A DNA stretch of 64,000 nt from Marinobacter arenosus (GCF_019264345.1 NZ_JAHVAO010000004.1:1-64000); one strand, 5' to 3'; numbered from the stretch's first letter, positions 8,644 to 26,931 are shown. Numbers and translations: made by a program. Notes: generated from the sequence alone by a model not told the origin.

Positions 8644-9840
8644 ATGTCTAAAGAAAAGTTTGATCGCAGTAAGCCGCACCTTAACGTAGGCACCATTGGT
8701 CACGTTGACCATGGTAAGACCACTCTGACCGCCGCCCTGACTCGTGTGTGTCACGAAGTGTGGGGAACTGGTTCTGCCAGTGCATTCGATCAGATCGATA
8801 ACGCACCGGAAGAGAAGGCGCGTGGTATTACTATCGCGACTTCCCACGTTGAGTACGATTCCCCGAATCGTCACTACGCCCACGTAGATTGCCCGGGCCA
8901 CGCTGACTATGTGAAGAACATGATCACTGGTGCGGCGCAGATGGACGGCGCGATCCTGGTTTGTTCCGCAGCTGACGGCCCCATGCCGCAGACTCGTGAG
9001 CACATCCTGCTGTCCCGTCAGGTTGGCGTACCCTACATTGTCGTGTTCCTGAACAAGGCCGACATGGTGGACGACGAAGAGCTGCTCGAGCTGGTTGAGA
9101 TGGAAGTTCGTGACCTGCTGAGCCAGTACGACTTCCCGGGCGACGACACCCCGATCATTACCGGTTCTGCGCTGATGGCGCTGGACGGTAAGGACGACAA
9201 CGAGATGGGTACTACCGCTGTTAAGAAGCTGGTAGAGGCCCTGGACGACTACATCCCTGAGCCGGAGCGTGCGATCGATCAGCCGTTCCTGATGCCGATC
9301 GAGGACGTATTCTCCATCTCTGGTCGTGGTACCGTTGTGACCGGTCGTGTTGAGCGTGGCATCATCAAGGTTGGTGACGAAGTGGAGATCGTTGGTATCA
9401 AGGATACCGTGAAGACCACTTGTACCGGTGTTGAGATGTTCCGCAAGCTGCTGGACGAAGGCCGTGCTGGTGAGAACGTTGGTGTTCTGCTGCGTGGTAC
9501 CAAGCGTGACGACGTTGAGCGTGGTCAGGTTCTGGCGGTTCCGGGCTCCATCACTCCGCACACCAAGTTCGAGTGCGAAGTGTACGTATTGAGCAAAGAA
9601 GAAGGCGGTCGTCATACTCCGTTCTTCAAGGGCTACCGCCCGCAGTTCTACTTCCGTACCACCGACGTAACCGGTTCCTGTGAACTGCCGGAAGGTGTGG
9701 AAATGGTTATGCCGGGTGACAACGTGAAGATGAACGTTACCCTGATCGCTCCGATCGCCATGGAAGATGGTCTGCGCTTCGCGATTCGCGAAGGTGGCCG
9801 TACCGTTGGTGCCGGCGTGGTCGCCAAGATCATCGAGTAA
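8644..9840 (+). CDS. tuf: elongation factor Tu, copy 1
   Basis: 398-residue EF-Tu, the GTPase that delivers aminoacyl-tRNA to the ribosome. Visible are the P-loop GHVDHGKT, the switch region [24 protein letters not shown], and domains 2-3 ending in VVAKIIE. ATG start with AGGGAGA upstream. The upstream in-frame ATG at 8623 is not used by the family. The tRNA(Thr-Tyr-Gly-Thr)-tuf order equals E. coli tufB. DNA from codon 14 to codon 392 is identical to the second tuf gene at 25217, a sign of gene conversion. Confidence 0.98.
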   Translation: MSKEKFDRSKPHLNVGTIGHVDHGKTTLTAALTRVCHEVWGTGSASAFDQIDNAPEEKARGITIATSHVEYDSPNRHYAHVDCPGHADYVKNMITGAAQMDGAILVCSAADGPMPQTREHILLSRQVGVPYIVVFLNKADMVDDEELLELVEMEVRDLLSQYDFPGDDTPIITGSALMALDGKDDNEMGTTAVKKLVEALDDYIPEPERAIDQPFLMPIEDVFSISGRGTVVTGRVERGIIKVGDEVEIVGIKDTVKTTCTGVEMFRKLLDEGRAGENVGVLLRGTKRDDVERGQVLAVPGSITPHTKFECEVYVLSKEEGGRHTPFFKGYRPQFYFRTTDVTGSCELPEGVEMVMPGDNVKMNVTLIAPIAMEDGLRFAIREGGRTVGAGVVAKIIE

Positions 9841-9876
9841 TAGACTCGAAGTAAGTGCGCTGAGTTGTTTCGGTGC

Positions 9877-9952
<76 letters not shown>

Positions 9953-9985
9953 TTTTTAAACATCCGGATACATAAGTTGATTCCT

Positions 9986-10354
9986 ATGGAGTCAAAAGCC
10001 GTTCAGTCAACCAGTCGTTTCGATCTTTTGAAGTGGCTGGTTGTTTTCGCTCTGATTGCCGTCGGTGTGGTCGGTAATCAGTATTTTAGTGCCGAGTCTC
10101 TGCTGTATCGGGTTCTGGCTCTCGTAGGTCTCGCTATTGTTGCGGCCCTTGTGGCGCTTCAGACAGATCGCGGTCGTCGCTTTGCGGCGCTGTTGAAGGA
10201 AGCGCGAGTAGAGATCCGGAAAGTGGTATGGCCCACCAGGCCGGAATTGGTGCAGACCACTGTGATTGTCGTGGTATTTGTGCTGGTTGTGGCGCTGTTG
10301 TTGTGGGGTATGGATTCGCTGATCAGTATGCTGGTCGCCGGGTTTATCGGTTAA
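9986..10354 (+). CDS. secE: preprotein translocase subunit SecE
   Basis: 122-residue SecE, part of the SecYEG channel. Three membrane segments are visible (about residues 15-33, 40-60 and 93-115), the E. coli-like long form. The conserved amphipathic stretch with KVVWPTRPELVQTT lies before the last segment. The ATG at 9986 is used because upstream in-frame codons fall within the tRNA-Trp gene. secE is followed after 12 bases by nusG, as in E. coli. Confidence 0.96.
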   Translation: MESKAVQSTSRFDLLKWLVVFALIAVGVVGNQYFSAESLLYRVLALVGLAIVAALVALQTDRGRRFAALLKEARVEIRKVVWPTRPELVQTTVIVVVFVLVVALLLWGMDSLISMLVAGFIG

Positions 10355-10366
10355 CAGGAGTGGGCA

Positions 10367-10900
10367 ATGGCTAAGCGCTGGTACGTCGTTCATGCGTATT
10401 CTGGCTTTGAAAAGCATGTGATGCGCACTCTGAAGGAGCGCGTTGCGCTTAACGGCATGGAAGACAAGTTCGGCGAGATCCTGGTCCCGACCGAAGAAGT
10501 CGTCGAAATGCGCGAAGGTAAAAAGCGCAAGAGTGAGCGGAAATTCTACCCGGGATACGTACTCGTGCAGATGGAAATGGACGACGGTACGTGGCACCTT
10601 GTTAAGAATACCCCGCGGGTACTTGGCTTTATTGGTGGTACCAAGGATAAGCCGGCGCCGATTACCGAGCGTGAGGCTGAGGCTATTCTGCGTCGGGTAG
10701 AAAGCGGTGCCGAGAAGCCGAAACCGAAAACCCTGTTTGAGCCGGGTGAAATTGTTCGCGTCGTTGAGGGTCCGTTTGCTGACTTCAACGGTGTCGTTGA
10801 GGAAGTTGACTACGACAAGAGTCGGGTCAAGGTTGCTGTACTGATTTTCGGTCGTTCAACTCCGGTAGAGTTGGAGTTTGGGCAGGTCGAAAAAGACTGA
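10367..10900 (+). CDS. nusG: transcription termination/antitermination factor NusG
   Basis: 177-residue NusG. The N-terminal RNA polymerase-binding domain contains [14 protein letters not shown] and [11 protein letters not shown]. The C-terminal KOW domain contains [19 protein letters not shown]. It couples RNA polymerase to Rho or to the ribosome. GGAGTGGGC precedes the ATG. A terminator-like hairpin follows immediately. Confidence 0.97.
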   Translation: MAKRWYVVHAYSGFEKHVMRTLKERVALNGMEDKFGEILVPTEEVVEMREGKKRKSERKFYPGYVLVQMEMDDGTWHLVKNTPRVLGFIGGTKDKPAPITEREAEAILRRVESGAEKPKPKTLFEPGEIVRVVEGPFADFNGVVEEVDYDKSRVKVAVLIFGRSTPVELEFGQVEKD

Positions 10901-10918
10901 TCAGTGGCTGATAAGCTG

Positions 10919-10952
10919 AAAGCTCGCGCGCTCTGGCGACGCGGGCTTTTTG
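10919..10952 (+). terminator. intrinsic terminator or attenuator after nusG
   Basis: AAAGCTCGCG (from about 10919) pairs with CGCGGGCTTT (with one U-G pair), with an inner CGC/GCG pairing, followed by T bases. It would separate secE-nusG from the L11 operon or give partial readthrough. Confidence 0.75.
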
Positions 10953-10978
10953 TGTCTGCATTTAGCAGTTAAGAAACC

Positions 10979-11003
10979 GGGGAGCCGAAAGGCGTTCGAA
11001 CCC
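10979..11003 (+). promoter_or_regulatory. L1-type binding site in the rplK leader
   Basis: GGGGAGCC, GAAA, GGCG, then CCC form a small hairpin with an internal loop just upstream of the rplK ribosome site. From memory, the E. coli rplK leader has the same layout (GGGGAGCC ... GGCG ... ACCCAAA). There, L1 binds as it does to the 23S L1 stalk and represses rplKA translation. The L1 role here is inferred from that match. Confidence 0.7.
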
Positions 11004-11017
11004 AAAGGAGATCTATC

Positions 11018-11449
11018 ATGGCTAAGAAGATTGAAGCCTACATCAAGCTTCAGGTTGCTGCCGGTAAGGCCAACCCGAGTCCCCCCGTTGGTCCGGCCCT
11101 CGGTCAGCGTGGCGTGAATATCATGGAATTCTGCAAGGCGTTCAACGCCCACACCCAGGACGTTGAGCCGGGTCTGCCGATTCCGACAGTTATCACGGTT
11201 TACAGTGATCGCAGCTTTACGTTCGTTACCAAGACTCCGCCTGCACCGGTCCTGCTCAAGAAAGCAGCTGGCATCAAGAGTGGCTCTGGTCGTCCAAACA
11301 CCGAGAAAGTCGGTACCGTGACTCGAGAGCAACTGGAAGAGATTGCCAAGACCAAGGAGCCGGATCTGACTGCAGCCGATATGGACGCAGCGGTTCGTAC
11401 CATTGCAGGAACAGCCCGTAGCATGGGCCTGAACGTGGAGGGCCTGTAA
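11018..11449 (+). CDS. rplK: 50S ribosomal protein L11
   Basis: 143-residue L11 of the GTPase-associated centre. The N-terminal domain contains [20 protein letters not shown], where thiostrepton-class drugs act at the interface with 23S rRNA. The C-terminal rRNA-binding domain ends [18 protein letters not shown] lies 7 bases before the ATG. rplA follows after one base, so the two are coupled and probably under L1 control. Confidence 0.98.
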   Translation: MAKKIEAYIKLQVAAGKANPSPPVGPALGQRGVNIMEFCKAFNAHTQDVEPGLPIPTVITVYSDRSFTFVTKTPPAPVLLKKAAGIKSGSGRPNTEKVGTVTREQLEEIAKTKEPDLTAADMDAAVRTIAGTARSMGLNVEGL

Positions 11450-11450
11450 C

Positions 11451-12149
11451 ATGGCAAAGCTGAGCAAGCGTCAGAAGCTGATTCGTGAAAAAGTCGATTC
11501 TACTCGCGCCTACTCCGTAGACGAAGCTGTTGCCCTGCTGGTTGAGCTGGGTCAGAACGTCAAATTCAAGGAGTCTGTGGACGTTGCCGTAAACCTGGGT
11601 GTTGATGCTCGTAAATCGGACCAGGTGGTTCGTAGCAGCACCGTTCTGCCCCACGGCACTGGCAAGACTGTACGCGTAGCCGTATTTACCCAGGGCGCCA
11701 ATGCCGAGAAAGCCACCGCAGCGGGCGCTGATGTGGTCGGTATGGACGATCTGGCTGACGAAGTGAAAAAAGGCAACATGGACTTCGACGTGGTTATCGC
11801 CACTCCGGATGCCATGCGTGTGGTGGGCCAGCTGGGTCAGATTCTGGGTCCCCGTGGCCTGATGCCGAACCCGAAAGTCGGCACCGTAACACCTGATGTC
11901 GAGACCGCGGTGAAAAATGCCAAGGCTGGTCAGGTTCGTTACCGCACCGACAAGAACGGCATTATCCACGCTCCTCTGGGTAACGTTGAATTCTCTGCGC
12001 AGAACATCAAGGAAAACCTTGAAGCTCTGATCGCAGATCTGAAAAAGGCCAAGCCCTCTTCGGCGAAAGGTGTGTATCTCAAGAAGATCACCGTTTCGTC
12101 GACTATGGGTCCTGGCCTGACTATCGATCAGAGCGGTCTGGCAATCTGA
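11451..12149 (+). CDS. rplA: 50S ribosomal protein L1
   Basis: 232-residue L1, the protein of the mobile L1 stalk and the likely repressor of rplK-rplA translation. Typical segments are [33 protein letters not shown] and a C-terminal [17 protein letters not shown] stretch (here [14 protein letters not shown]). Length is normal. Confidence 0.98.
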   Translation: MAKLSKRQKLIREKVDSTRAYSVDEAVALLVELGQNVKFKESVDVAVNLGVDARKSDQVVRSSTVLPHGTGKTVRVAVFTQGANAEKATAAGADVVGMDDLADEVKKGNMDFDVVIATPDAMRVVGQLGQILGPRGLMPNPKVGTVTPDVETAVKNAKAGQVRYRTDKNGIIHAPLGNVEFSAQNIKENLEALIADLKKAKPSSAKGVYLKKITVSSTMGPGLTIDQSGLAI

Positions 12150-12368
12150 TCTCCTGAGCGATAGTTACTTTGTAGTCTAGGCGGAAGCCAAGGCTGTCAA
12201 AGACCGCAGGCCCCCGAAGCCTTTCCATTGGGAAGGTTGCAAGGGTTAAAGCAACGCCTGCGCAGACGGTGTGAAGACGTTCTCTCTGAACCCAAACACC
12301 GTTAAGGCGCCCGAAAGGGCAATGATGGGTTTGCCGGGATAAGCCCGGCGAAATCGAGGAGAAATCCA
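12150..12368 (+). promoter_or_regulatory. L10 leader of the rplJL operon
   Basis: A structured 219-base spacer. The core has AGACCGCAGGCC (12201-12212) pairing through GCAGGC/GCCTGC with CGCCTGCGCAGACGGTG near 12255-12271. This matches the E. coli L10 leader, in which the L10-L12 complex binds the kink-turn next to AGACGG and represses translation. Two further hairpins (GCCC/GGGC and GCCGGG/CCCGGC, 12308-12352) lie closer to the rplJ start. The annotation rests on sequence similarity recalled from E. coli. Confidence 0.85.
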
Positions 12369-12899
12369 GTGGCAATTAGACTCGAAGACAAGAAAGCGAT
12401 CGTCGCTGAAGTCAACGAGACTGCCGGTGGTGCTCTGTCTGTGGTTCTGGCTGACTACCGTGGTGTTACCTCTGGTGACATGACGGCTCTTCGTGCCAAG
12501 GCTCGTGCCGAGAACGTTCTTCTGAAGGTTGTTCGTAACAACCTGGCGAAGATCGCTATCCGCGGTACCGAGTTCGAGTGCATTGATGAGGCCCTGGTTG
12601 GCCCGACCATTCTGGCATTCTCTATGGAAGATCCGGGCGCGGCTGCGCGTCTGCTGAAGGATTTTGCCAAAGAGAAAGAGGCGTTTGAGATCAAGGGACT
12701 GGCCGTCGGCGGAGAGCTGATGGGTGCAGACCAGATTGATCGCCTTGCCAAGCTGCCAACACGTCACGAAGCGTTGACGATGCTGGCCGCGGTTACACAG
12801 GCACCGATCACCAAGCTGGCACGGACACTGAACGAAGTTCCTTCGAAAGTGACTCGTGCTGTAGCGGCAGTTCGCGACCAGAAGCAAGAAGCTGCTTGA
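12369..12899 (+). CDS. rplJ: 50S ribosomal protein L10
   Basis: 176-residue L10, the base of the L7/L12 stalk. It starts with GTG at 12369, with GAGGAG a few bases upstream. Typical: [18 protein letters not shown] and [10 protein letters not shown] in the rRNA-binding domain; the C-terminal helix that holds L12 dimers ends DQKQEAA. With L12 it is the expected ligand of the upstream leader. Confidence 0.98.
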   Translation: MAIRLEDKKAIVAEVNETAGGALSVVLADYRGVTSGDMTALRAKARAENVLLKVVRNNLAKIAIRGTEFECIDEALVGPTILAFSMEDPGAAARLLKDFAKEKEAFEIKGLAVGGELMGADQIDRLAKLPTRHEALTMLAAVTQAPITKLARTLNEVPSKVTRAVAAVRDQKQEAA

Positions 12900-12939
12900 T
12901 TCTGTTGAACACCATTTTTTATATTTTTGGGAGAAAGTC

Positions 12940-13317
12940 ATGGCTCTGTCTAACGAAGACATTTTGAACGCAATCGCAGAAATGAGCGTAATGGACGTAG
13001 TTGCGCTTGTTGAGGCAATGGAAGAGAAGTTCGGTGTTTCTGCCGCTGCAGCTGTTGCTGCTGCGCCTGCAGCCGCCGGTGGCGAAGCCGCCGCTGCTGA
13101 AGAGCAGACCGAATTTGACGTTGTTCTTACCGGTCCTGGTGAGAAGAAAGTCAACGTAATCAAGGCCGTTCGTGAACTGACCGGCCTGGGTCTGAAAGAA
13201 GCTAAGGAAATGGTCGACGGCGCTCCTTCCACTATTAAGGAAGCCGCTAGCAAAGCTGACGCTGAAGAAGCCAAGAAGAAGCTCGAGGAAGCAGGCGCTT
13301 CTGTTGAGCTCAAGTAA
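12940..13317 (+). CDS. rplL: 50S ribosomal protein L7/L12
   Basis: 125-residue L7/L12. It has an N-terminal dimerisation helix, an Ala-rich hinge (residues 35-55), and the factor-binding domain with [20 protein letters not shown]. It recruits EF-Tu, EF-G and other GTPases. GGGAGAAA precedes the ATG. Confidence 0.98.
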   Translation: MALSNEDILNAIAEMSVMDVVALVEAMEEKFGVSAAAAVAAAPAAAGGEAAAAEEQTEFDVVLTGPGEKKVNVIKAVRELTGLGLKEAKEMVDGAPSTIKEAASKADAEEAKKKLEEAGASVELK

Positions 13318-13357
13318 GAGTCGGCTGTTGATCGAAACCGTGCATTAAGCATGGATA

Positions 13358-13387
13358 GGCTGGTGGCTTTGTGCCACCGGCCTTTTT
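13358..13387 (+). terminator. rplL-rpoB attenuator
   Basis: GGCTGGTGGC (13358-13367) pairs with GCCACCGGCC (13373-13382) with one U-G pair, followed by five T. It has the position of the E. coli rplL-rpoB partial terminator, which keeps rpoBC expression below that of the ribosomal proteins. Confidence 0.85.
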
Positions 13388-13558
13388 CTGTTGTATATGC
13401 TACAGAGTCTGGTTGGCGATTACGGGTTGTTATTGGCTCTTTAACCTACGGCCAGAGTCTTGTTCAAGACGGCGCGATAAGCCGAGCAATTCGGCCCCGA
13501 AGCAGAACAATGGTTGCTTCTTGATACCAGGTATCAGGTCTAAAGCTGGGGAATGCAG

Positions 13559-17638
<4,080 letters not shown>

Positions 17639-17662
17639 GCCGAATTGTTTTTGGCAGCGTGA

Positions 17663-17683
17663 GCGGGCACGACCTGTGCCCGC
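17663..17683 (+). other. stem-loop between rpoB and rpoC
   Basis: GCGGGCAC and GTGCCCGC form a perfect 8-bp stem around GACCT. No T run follows, so it is unlikely to terminate; it may protect or define an mRNA cleavage site. Confidence 0.6.
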
Positions 17684-17714
17684 CCGAGATTAACGCCATC
17701 CGGAGCTTTTACTG

Positions 17715-21929
<4,215 letters not shown>

Positions 21930-21942
21930 GTTGAGTAGGTAC

Positions 21943-21977
21943 ACCACCTCCGGGTAGATACCTACCCGCGAGGTGGT
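21943..21977 (+). other. long hairpin in the rpoC 3' region
   Basis: ACCACCTC+CGGGTAG (21943-21957) pairs with CTACCCG+GAGGTGGT (21962-21977) with one bulged C and a 4-base loop, 15 bp in all. It is followed by TAAAAAG rather than a T tract, so it is either a weak terminator or an mRNA 3'-end/processing structure. Confidence 0.65.
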
Positions 21978-21996
21978 TAAAAAGAGATCAGTCATC

Positions 21997-22025
21997 TTGA
22001 CTGTCCGGGGGCGCAGGCTTACACT
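21997..22025 (+). promoter_or_regulatory. str operon promoter
   Basis: TTGACT (21997-22002), 17-base GC-rich spacer, TACACT (22020-22025). It is a strong sigma-70 match placed about 65 bases before rpsL. Confidence 0.75.
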
Positions 22026-22040
22026 TGCGTCCCTTAAATT

Positions 22041-22062
22041 TTACCCCCTCTACTGGGGGTAA
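22041..22062 (+). other. stem-loop in the rpsL leader
   Basis: TTACCCCC and GGGGGTAA pair perfectly (8 bp) around a 6-base loop, starting about ten bases after the predicted transcription start. It could stabilise the 5' end or be a regulatory site. Confidence 0.6.
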
Positions 22063-22096
22063 GTTTCATTGATATGGTTTTTTGGAGTTTGCTTAC

Positions 22097-22471
22097 ATGG
22101 CAACGATTAATCAGTTGGTGCGTAAGCCTCGTAAGCGCAAGGTAGCCAAGAGCGATGTTCCTGCTCTCCAGGCCTGCCCTCAGCGCCGTGGTGTGTGCAC
22201 TCGTGTGTACACCACAACGCCGAAGAAGCCGAACTCAGCACTGCGTAAAGTGTGCCGTGTTCGTCTGACCAACGGCTACGAGGTTTCGTCTTACATTGGT
22301 GGTGAAGGTCACAACCTTCAGGAGCACAGTGTTGTGCTTATCCGTGGCGGTCGTGTAAAGGACCTTCCGGGTGTGCGCTATCACACTGTTCGCGGAACGC
22401 TGGACACCCAGGGTGTGCAGAACCGTAAGCAGGGCCGATCCAAGTACGGTGCAAAACGACCCAAGTCCTGA
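22097..22471 (+). CDS. rpsL: 30S ribosomal protein S12
   Basis: 124-residue S12 of the decoding centre. The ATG at 22097 ([13 protein letters not shown]) has TTGGAG upstream; the in-frame 22082 codon is rejected. The streptomycin-relevant lysines are both present (TTPKKPNSA and [13 protein letters not shown]), so the protein is of the drug-sensitive type. First gene of the str operon. Confidence 0.98.
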   Translation: MATINQLVRKPRKRKVAKSDVPALQACPQRRGVCTRVYTTTPKKPNSALRKVCRVRLTNGYEVSSYIGGEGHNLQEHSVVLIRGGRVKDLPGVRYHTVRGTLDTQGVQNRKQGRSKYGAKRPKS

Positions 22472-22523
22472 TGTCCCGAGCGGGTGTCTTTTATCGTTGC
22501 TTGTTAGAACGGTAAGAGTAAGG

Positions 22524-22547
22524 CTGAGTAGCAATATGCTATCTCAG
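22524..22547 (+). promoter_or_regulatory. stem-loop in the rpsL-rpsG spacer
   Basis: CTGAGTAGCA (22524-22533) pairs with TGCTA and CTCAG (22537-22547) with one bulged T and a 3-base loop. In E. coli the rpsL-rpsG spacer is where S7 binds for autogenous control. The S7 role here is inferred from position only. Confidence 0.45.
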
Positions 22548-22568
22548 GGGTTCCTGAAGACCTTTTAG

Positions 22569-23057
<489 letters not shown>

Positions 23058-23075
23058 TCAGCCGAGGTTAATACA

Positions 23076-25181
23076 GTGGCACGCAAGACTCCTATCAAGC
23101 GTTACAGAAACATTGGTATTTGTGCGCACGTTGATGCGGGCAAAACCACAACCACCGAGCGGGTCCTGTTCTACACAGGTATCTCCCACAAGATCGGTGA
23201 AGTTCATGATGGTGCGGCTACCATGGACTGGATGGAGCAGGAGCAGGAGCGTGGTATCACCATTACCTCTGCTGCAACTACCTGTTTCTGGCAGGGCATG
23301 GACAAGCAGTATCCGGAGCACCGGATCAACATCATCGACACCCCGGGGCACGTTGACTTTACCATTGAGGTAGAGCGTTCACTGCGTGTGCTGGATGGTG
23401 CCGTTGTTGTGTTCTGTGGTTCTTCCGGTGTTGAGCCGCAATCCGAGACTGTTTGGCGTCAGGCCAACAAATACGAAGTCCCCCGCATGGTGTTCGTCAA
23501 CAAGATGGACCGTGCTGGCGCGAACTTCCTGCGAGTGGTTGACCAGATCAAAAATCGTCTGGGTGCCACCTGCGTTCCCATTCAGCTGCCGATTGGCGCT
23601 GAGGATGACTTCGCCGGCATTGTGGACCTGATCCGCAACAAGGCGATCTATTGGAACGAGGATGACGCAGGTGCGACCTACGAGCAGCGTGATGTTCCTG
23701 CCGAGATGGTGGACGAAGTTGCGATGTATCGTGAGCAGATGGTCGAGGCGGCTGCCGAGGCCAATGAAGAGCTGATGGAGCGTTACCTGGAAGAGGGTGA
23801 CCTGAGCATCGAGGACATCAAGAAAGGTCTGCGTATGCGCACGCTGGCTAACGAGATTGTTCTCGCGACCTGCGGCTCCGCGTTCAAGAATAAGGGTGTT
23901 CAGGCGGTTCTGGACTCCGTTATTGAGTTCCTGCCTGCGCCGGACGAAGTCAAGGCGATTCGCGGTGAGGTTGATGACGAAGGTACCGAAGAGACTCGTC
24001 AGGCAGATGACGATGCGCCCTTCGCGGCCCTGGCGTTCAAGATTGCGACCGATCCATTTGTTGGTACCTTGACTTTCTTCCGCGTTTACTCCGGTAAGCT
24101 CGAGTCGGGTAGCTCGGTCTTTAACTCTGTTAAGGGTAAGAAAGAGCGGGTCGGCCGGATGGTTCAGATGCACTCCAAAGATCGTCAAGAGATCAAGGAA
24201 GTGTTGGCAGGTGATATCGCTGCGGCTATCGGCCTGAAGAGTGTGACCACCGGTGACACCCTGTGTGACGAGAACCACAAGATTGTTCTGGAGCGCATGG
24301 AGTTCCCAGAGCCGGTTATCTCTGTTGCGGTAGAGCCGAAGTCCAAGGCGGATCAGGAAAAGATGGGTATTGCCCTGGGCAAACTGGCCCAGGAAGATCC
24401 GTCTTTCCGTGTCCGGACCGATGAAGAGTCCGGTCAGACCATCATCTCCGGTATGGGTGAGCTTCACCTGGACATCATCGTTGACCGTATGCGTCGCGAG
24501 TTCAAGGTTGAAGCGAACATTGGTAAGCCGCAGGTTGCATACCGCGAGCGGATCCGCAAGCCGGTAGATGTCGAAGGTAAGTTTGTTCGCCAGTCAGGTG
24601 GTCGTGGTCAGTATGGTCACGTCAAGATCAAGCTTGAGCCGCTGCCTCTGGACGATGAAGATGGCGAGAACTTCATCTTTGTAAACGAGATCGTTGGTGG
24701 TGTGGTTCCGAAGGAATACATTCCGGCGGTCCAGCAGGGTATTGAAGAGCAGATGCAGAACGGCTGTCTGGCCGGTTATCCGCTGCTGCGCATCAAGGCC
24801 ACGCTGTACGATGGCTCTTACCATGATGTGGACTCCAACGAAATGGCGTTCAAGATCGCTGGCTCTATGGCAATGAAAAAGGGTGCTCTCGAAGCTGACC
24901 CTGCACTGCTTGAGCCGATCATGAAGGTCGAGGTTGTGAGCCCCGAGGATTACATGGGTGACGTCGTTGGTGACCTGAACCGCCGTCGTGGCGTCATTCA
25001 GGGCATGGATGAGTCGCCGGCCGGTAAGATCATTCGTGCCGAAGTTCCGTTGTCGGAGATGTTCGGTTACGCCACCGACCTGCGTTCTGCAACACAGGGC
25101 CGGGCGTCTTATGCGATGGAGTTTGCGGGTTACTCCGAGGCTCCTTCGAACATTGCCGAAGCGATCATTAAACAGGGTTGA
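23076..25181 (+). CDS. fusA: elongation factor G
   Basis: 701-residue EF-G, the translocase GTPase. GTG start at 23076 after GCCGAGG. G1 is AHVDAGKT, the switch is [13 protein letters not shown]3 is DTPGHVDFT, and G4 is [10 protein letters not shown]. Domains II-V follow, with RGQYGHVKI in domain IV. Third gene of the str operon. Confidence 0.98.
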   Translation: MARKTPIKRYRNIGICAHVDAGKTTTTERVLFYTGISHKIGEVHDGAATMDWMEQEQERGITITSAATTCFWQGMDKQYPEHRINIIDTPGHVDFTIEVERSLRVLDGAVVVFCGSSGVEPQSETVWRQANKYEVPRMVFVNKMDRAGANFLRVVDQIKNRLGATCVPIQLPIGAEDDFAGIVDLIRNKAIYWNEDDAGATYEQRDVPAEMVDEVAMYREQMVEAAAEANEELMERYLEEGDLSIEDIKKGLRMRTLANEIVLATCGSAFKNKGVQAVLDSVIEFLPAPDEVKAIRGEVDDEGTEETRQADDDAPFAALAFKIATDPFVGTLTFFRVYSGKLESGSSVFNSVKGKKERVGRMVQMHSKDRQEIKEVLAGDIAAAIGLKSVTTGDTLCDENHKIVLERMEFPEPVISVAVEPKSKADQEKMGIALGKLAQEDPSFRVRTDEESGQTIISGMGELHLDIIVDRMRREFKVEANIGKPQVAYRERIRKPVDVEGKFVRQSGGRGQYGHVKIKLEPLPLDDEDGENFIFVNEIVGGVVPKEYIPAVQQGIEEQMQNGCLAGYPLLRIKATLYDGSYHDVDSNEMAFKIAGSMAMKKGALEADPALLEPIMKVEVVSPEDYMGDVVGDLNRRRGVIQGMDESPAGKIIRAEVPLSEMFGYATDLRSATQGRASYAMEFAGYSEAPSNIAEAIIKQG

Positions 25182-25216
25182 TCCCCAGGACTTAAGAAAC
25201 AGGAAGAGGTGTAACC

Positions 25217-26413
25217 GTGTCTAAAGAAAAATTTGACCGTAGTAAACCGCATTTGAACGTAGGCACCATTGGTCACGTTGACCATGGTAAGACCACTCTG
25301 ACCGCCGCCCTGACTCGTGTGTGTCACGAAGTGTGGGGAACTGGTTCTGCCAGTGCATTCGATCAGATCGATAACGCACCGGAAGAGAAGGCGCGTGGTA
25401 TTACTATCGCGACTTCCCACGTTGAGTACGATTCCCCGAATCGTCACTACGCCCACGTAGATTGCCCGGGCCACGCTGACTATGTGAAGAACATGATCAC
25501 TGGTGCGGCGCAGATGGACGGCGCGATCCTGGTTTGTTCCGCAGCTGACGGCCCCATGCCGCAGACTCGTGAGCACATCCTGCTGTCCCGTCAGGTTGGC
25601 GTACCCTACATTGTCGTGTTCCTGAACAAGGCCGACATGGTGGACGACGAAGAGCTGCTCGAGCTGGTTGAGATGGAAGTTCGTGACCTGCTGAGCCAGT
25701 ACGACTTCCCGGGCGACGACACCCCGATCATTACCGGTTCTGCGCTGATGGCGCTGGACGGTAAGGACGACAACGAGATGGGTACTACCGCTGTTAAGAA
25801 GCTGGTAGAGGCCCTGGACGACTACATCCCTGAGCCGGAGCGTGCGATCGATCAGCCGTTCCTGATGCCGATCGAGGACGTATTCTCCATCTCTGGTCGT
25901 GGTACCGTTGTGACCGGTCGTGTTGAGCGTGGCATCATCAAGGTTGGTGACGAAGTGGAGATCGTTGGTATCAAGGATACCGTGAAGACCACTTGTACCG
26001 GTGTTGAGATGTTCCGCAAGCTGCTGGACGAAGGCCGTGCTGGTGAGAACGTTGGTGTTCTGCTGCGTGGTACCAAGCGTGACGACGTTGAGCGTGGTCA
26101 GGTTCTGGCGGTTCCGGGCTCCATCACTCCGCACACCAAGTTCGAGTGCGAAGTGTACGTATTGAGCAAAGAAGAAGGCGGTCGTCATACTCCGTTCTTC
26201 AAGGGCTACCGCCCGCAGTTCTACTTCCGTACCACCGACGTAACCGGTTCCTGTGAACTGCCGGAAGGTGTGGAAATGGTTATGCCGGGTGACAACGTGA
26301 AGATGAACGTTACCCTGATCGCTCCGATCGCCATGGAAGATGGTCTGCGCTTCGCGATTCGCGAAGGTGGCCGTACCGTTGGTGCCGGCGTGGTTGCCAA
26401 GATCATCGAGTAA
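25217..26413 (+). CDS. tuf: elongation factor Tu, copy 2
   Basis: 398-residue EF-Tu with the same amino-acid sequence as the gene at 8644, here starting with GTG after AGGAAGAGGTG. This is the str-operon copy (E. coli tufA position). The first 13 codons differ from copy 1 at eight bases, all synonymous or the start codon. Identity is then complete until a single C/T change at codon 393. This pattern shows recent gene conversion between the copies. Confidence 0.98.
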   Translation: MSKEKFDRSKPHLNVGTIGHVDHGKTTLTAALTRVCHEVWGTGSASAFDQIDNAPEEKARGITIATSHVEYDSPNRHYAHVDCPGHADYVKNMITGAAQMDGAILVCSAADGPMPQTREHILLSRQVGVPYIVVFLNKADMVDDEELLELVEMEVRDLLSQYDFPGDDTPIITGSALMALDGKDDNEMGTTAVKKLVEALDDYIPEPERAIDQPFLMPIEDVFSISGRGTVVTGRVERGIIKVGDEVEIVGIKDTVKTTCTGVEMFRKLLDEGRAGENVGVLLRGTKRDDVERGQVLAVPGSITPHTKFECEVYVLSKEEGGRHTPFFKGYRPQFYFRTTDVTGSCELPEGVEMVMPGDNVKMNVTLIAPIAMEDGLRFAIREGGRTVGAGVVAKIIE

Positions 26414-26431
26414 TTTGCTCGTTTGATCAGG

Positions 26432-26461
26432 AAAAAGGGGCTGAATGTTCAGCCCCTTTTT
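26432..26461 (+). terminator. str operon terminator
   Basis: A 14-bp perfect inverted repeat (26432-26445 and 26448-26461) with A-run and T-run ends and a GC core. It terminates fusA-tuf transcription and separates it from the S10 operon. Confidence 0.93.
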
Positions 26462-26510
26462 CTGTTTCAGTCGCAAAGCTTGTGCCCGACCCGGTCTAAC
26501 AGGATGACTG

Positions 26511-26539
26511 TTGACAGGGTTGGGTATTATGCATACAAT
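26511..26539 (+). promoter_or_regulatory. S10 operon promoter
   Basis: Consensus TTGACA (26511-26516), 17-base spacer, TACAAT (26534-26539). The implied start near 26546 leaves a leader of only about 55 bases before rpsJ. Confidence 0.88.
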
Positions 26540-26600
26540 GCGGCTCCTTTTTTTGAAGGTCGGCTAACTAGTAGCTGCTACGAGTGGAGTTTGGTGCATC

Positions 26601-26912
26601 ATGCAAAGCCAAAAAATTCGAATCCGGTTGAAGGCGTTTGATTATCGCCTGATCGACCAGTCCACGCAGGAGATCGTCGATACCGCGAAGCGGACCGGCG
26701 CTCAGGTGCGTGGGCCTATCCCTCTGCCGACGCGGAAGGAAAAGTACACCATTCTGATTTCTCCGCACGTCAACAAAGACGCGCGCGATCAGTATGAAAT
26801 TCGTACGCATAAGCGTTTGCTCGACATCGTTGAGCCGACGGAAAAGACAGTAGATGCTCTGATGAAGTTGGACCTGGCTGCAGGTGTGGACGTTCAGATC
26901 AGCCTCGGCTAA
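26601..26912 (+). CDS. rpsJ: 30S ribosomal protein S10
   Basis: 103-residue S10 (NusE). It contains [18 protein letters not shown] and [21 protein letters not shown]. It also works with NusB in antitermination. Its stop codon lies inside a perfect inverted repeat. First gene of the S10 operon. Confidence 0.98.
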   Translation: MQSQKIRIRLKAFDYRLIDQSTQEIVDTAKRTGAQVRGPIPLPTRKEKYTILISPHVNKDARDQYEIRTHKRLLDIVEPTEKTVDALMKLDLAAGVDVQISLG

Positions 26913-26928
26913 TACCGCCCGGTATTAG
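26909..26928 (+). other. inverted repeat spanning the rpsJ stop codon
   Basis: CTAATACCG, CC, CGGTATTAG: nine paired bases on each side with the TAA stop inside the left arm. No T tract follows. A ribosome ending rpsJ would disrupt it; it sits four bases before the 23S-like element. Confidence 0.6.
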
Positions 26929-26931
26929 TCT

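Noticed and set aside
13553-13558. Upstream ATG of rpoB at 13553
   Set aside because: Only one or two bases from the GGGGA ribosome site; the ATG at 13559 has normal spacing and matches other RpoB N-termini.
21943-21985. rpoC 3' hairpin as an intrinsic terminator
   Set aside because: No T tract follows (TAAAAAG), so it is listed only as a structure.
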